In this document: one piece after another, positions 63,704 to 64,000 of the stretch | Numbering within the stretch: position 1 is the first letter of the stretch | Layout: every line of letters begins with the position of its first letter | Source of the DNA: Candidatus Woesearchaeota archaeon | GTDB lineage: Archaea; Nanobdellota; Nanobdellia; Woesearchaeales; ARS49 | Direction: 5' to 3' | DNA: 64,000 nucleotides | NCBI GenBank assembly: GCA_016188265.1 | Contig: JACPID010000003.1 | Coordinates: 17,070-81,069 of the forward strand | Position numbers and translations under genes: made by a program | Notes under the pieces: generated by a model | Seen by the model: only the letters and a program-made list of their open reading frames with translations | Databases searched by the model: none | What the model was told of the DNA's origin: nothing

Positions 63704-64000
63704 ATGAGAAAAGGAGTTATTTCAATTGAAGTACTTATTGTTGTTGTTTTAGCTATTATTGTGCTTATTGTACTTGGAGGTTATTTTGTTCAAAAGTTCA
63801 GAGCAACAACTGAACAAGCAGAAAAACCTATTGAAAGCATTGAAAAACAAACATGTGCTTATTATAATGGTGGTTGCTATAATTCTTGTGATCCTTCACA
63901 ACAGCTTAAAGTTCCAAGACCATCTTCTGGCAGGTGGATAGATTGTGGTTTAAAAGAATGTTGCGTTTCACTTGAAAAATTAAAAATTCCCAAAACTGAA
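63704..64000 (+). CDS. Pilin-like Cys-rich protein, 3'-partial
   Basis: Reading frame from ATG 63704 is open to the end of the window (99 codons). Leader RKGVISIEVLIVVVLAIIVL matches the class III pilin pattern with Ser and Glu before the hydrophobic run. Exported part has CAYYNGGCYNSC and GLKECC, parallel to the preceding protein. The C-terminus is missing. Confidence 0.75.
   Translation, partial: MRKGVISIEVLIVVVLAIIVLIVLGGYFVQKFRATTEQAEKPIESIEKQTCAYYNGGCYNSCDPSQQLKVPRPSSGRWIDCGLKECCVSLEKLKIPKTE

Noticed and set aside
63759-63941. Sixty-codon frame near the window end
   Set aside because: It is in another frame of the pilin-like gene that starts at 63704 and runs off the window.

Overview
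The window reads as chromosomal DNA of a small-genome, AT-rich archaeon. Archaeal markers are GatD/GatE, an AAA+ CDC48 ATPase interrupted by an intein, HerA and Mre11, TruD, the RNase P protein p30, an Era-like GTPase/DUF2073/Zn-ribbon trio, AbrB-PhoU fusions, tRNAs with introns, and TATA boxes about 25 nt upstream of start codons (leaderless pattern). Bacterial-type AspRS and a zinc-LID adenylate kinase, many lone toxin-antitoxin pairs and very Cys-rich surface proteins with pilin-like N-termini suggest a DPANN lineage (Woesearchaeota/Pacearchaeota-like). That placement is inference; no rRNA is present.

Layout. 1-1794: end of a membrane/coiled-coil gene that starts before the window. 1828-6656: gatC-gatA-gatB-aspS operon. 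6668-7205: RelE/AbrB toxin-antitoxin pair, then asnS (7388-8677). 9220-14109: minus-strand block with Mre11, a GGDEF protein and HerA. 14180-16932: small membrane and basic proteins, then the GTPase/DUF2073/Zn-ribbon trio. 17034-17939: AbrB-PhoU regulator. 17940-18319: a structured gap with its own promoter and terminator-like hairpin. 18320-22762: DHH phosphoesterase, a second GGDEF protein, and a large membrane protein. 22774-27759: YchF-like GTPase, PHP protein, GT-C-like membrane enzyme, three tandem paralogues. 27797-29766: intron-containing tRNA-Thr beside a higher-GC block with RelE and AbiE-like modules. 29973-32066: peroxiredoxin, superoxide dismutase, thioredoxin reductase. 32200-37091: adk, truD, lipid kinase-like protein, a tRNA-Arg with a 71-nt insertion in its T-loop, and a glycosyltransferase. 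37084-44386: gatE, gatD and CDC48 with intein. 44442-45955: tRNA thiolation enzyme and RNase P p30. 46652-57938: a seven-gene surface-protein operon of about 11 kb. 57982-63129: VapBC, an APH-like membrane protein, an AbrB-PhoU regulator, an Lrp regulator and an MNT/HEPN pair. 63379-64000: two more pilin-like small proteins, the last running off the window.

Most notable signals. (1) A family of intergenic two-hairpin elements (7253-7342, 16943-17030, 32070-32158, 46544-46632, 63157-63201, 63234-63321). In the best-preserved copies the two loops are complementary, with a G-U wobble kept where the sequence changed; in others the 17-18 nt loops resemble each other while the stems differ. (2) A tRNA-Arg(CCT) split in the T-loop by a self-complementary 71-nt insert. 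(3) A 49-bp piece of asnS fused out of frame onto the 3' end of aspS. (4) Coexisting AsnRS, GatCAB with a His31-type AspRS, and GatDE. (5) Two GGDEF proteins in an archaeon, one translationally coupled to HerA.
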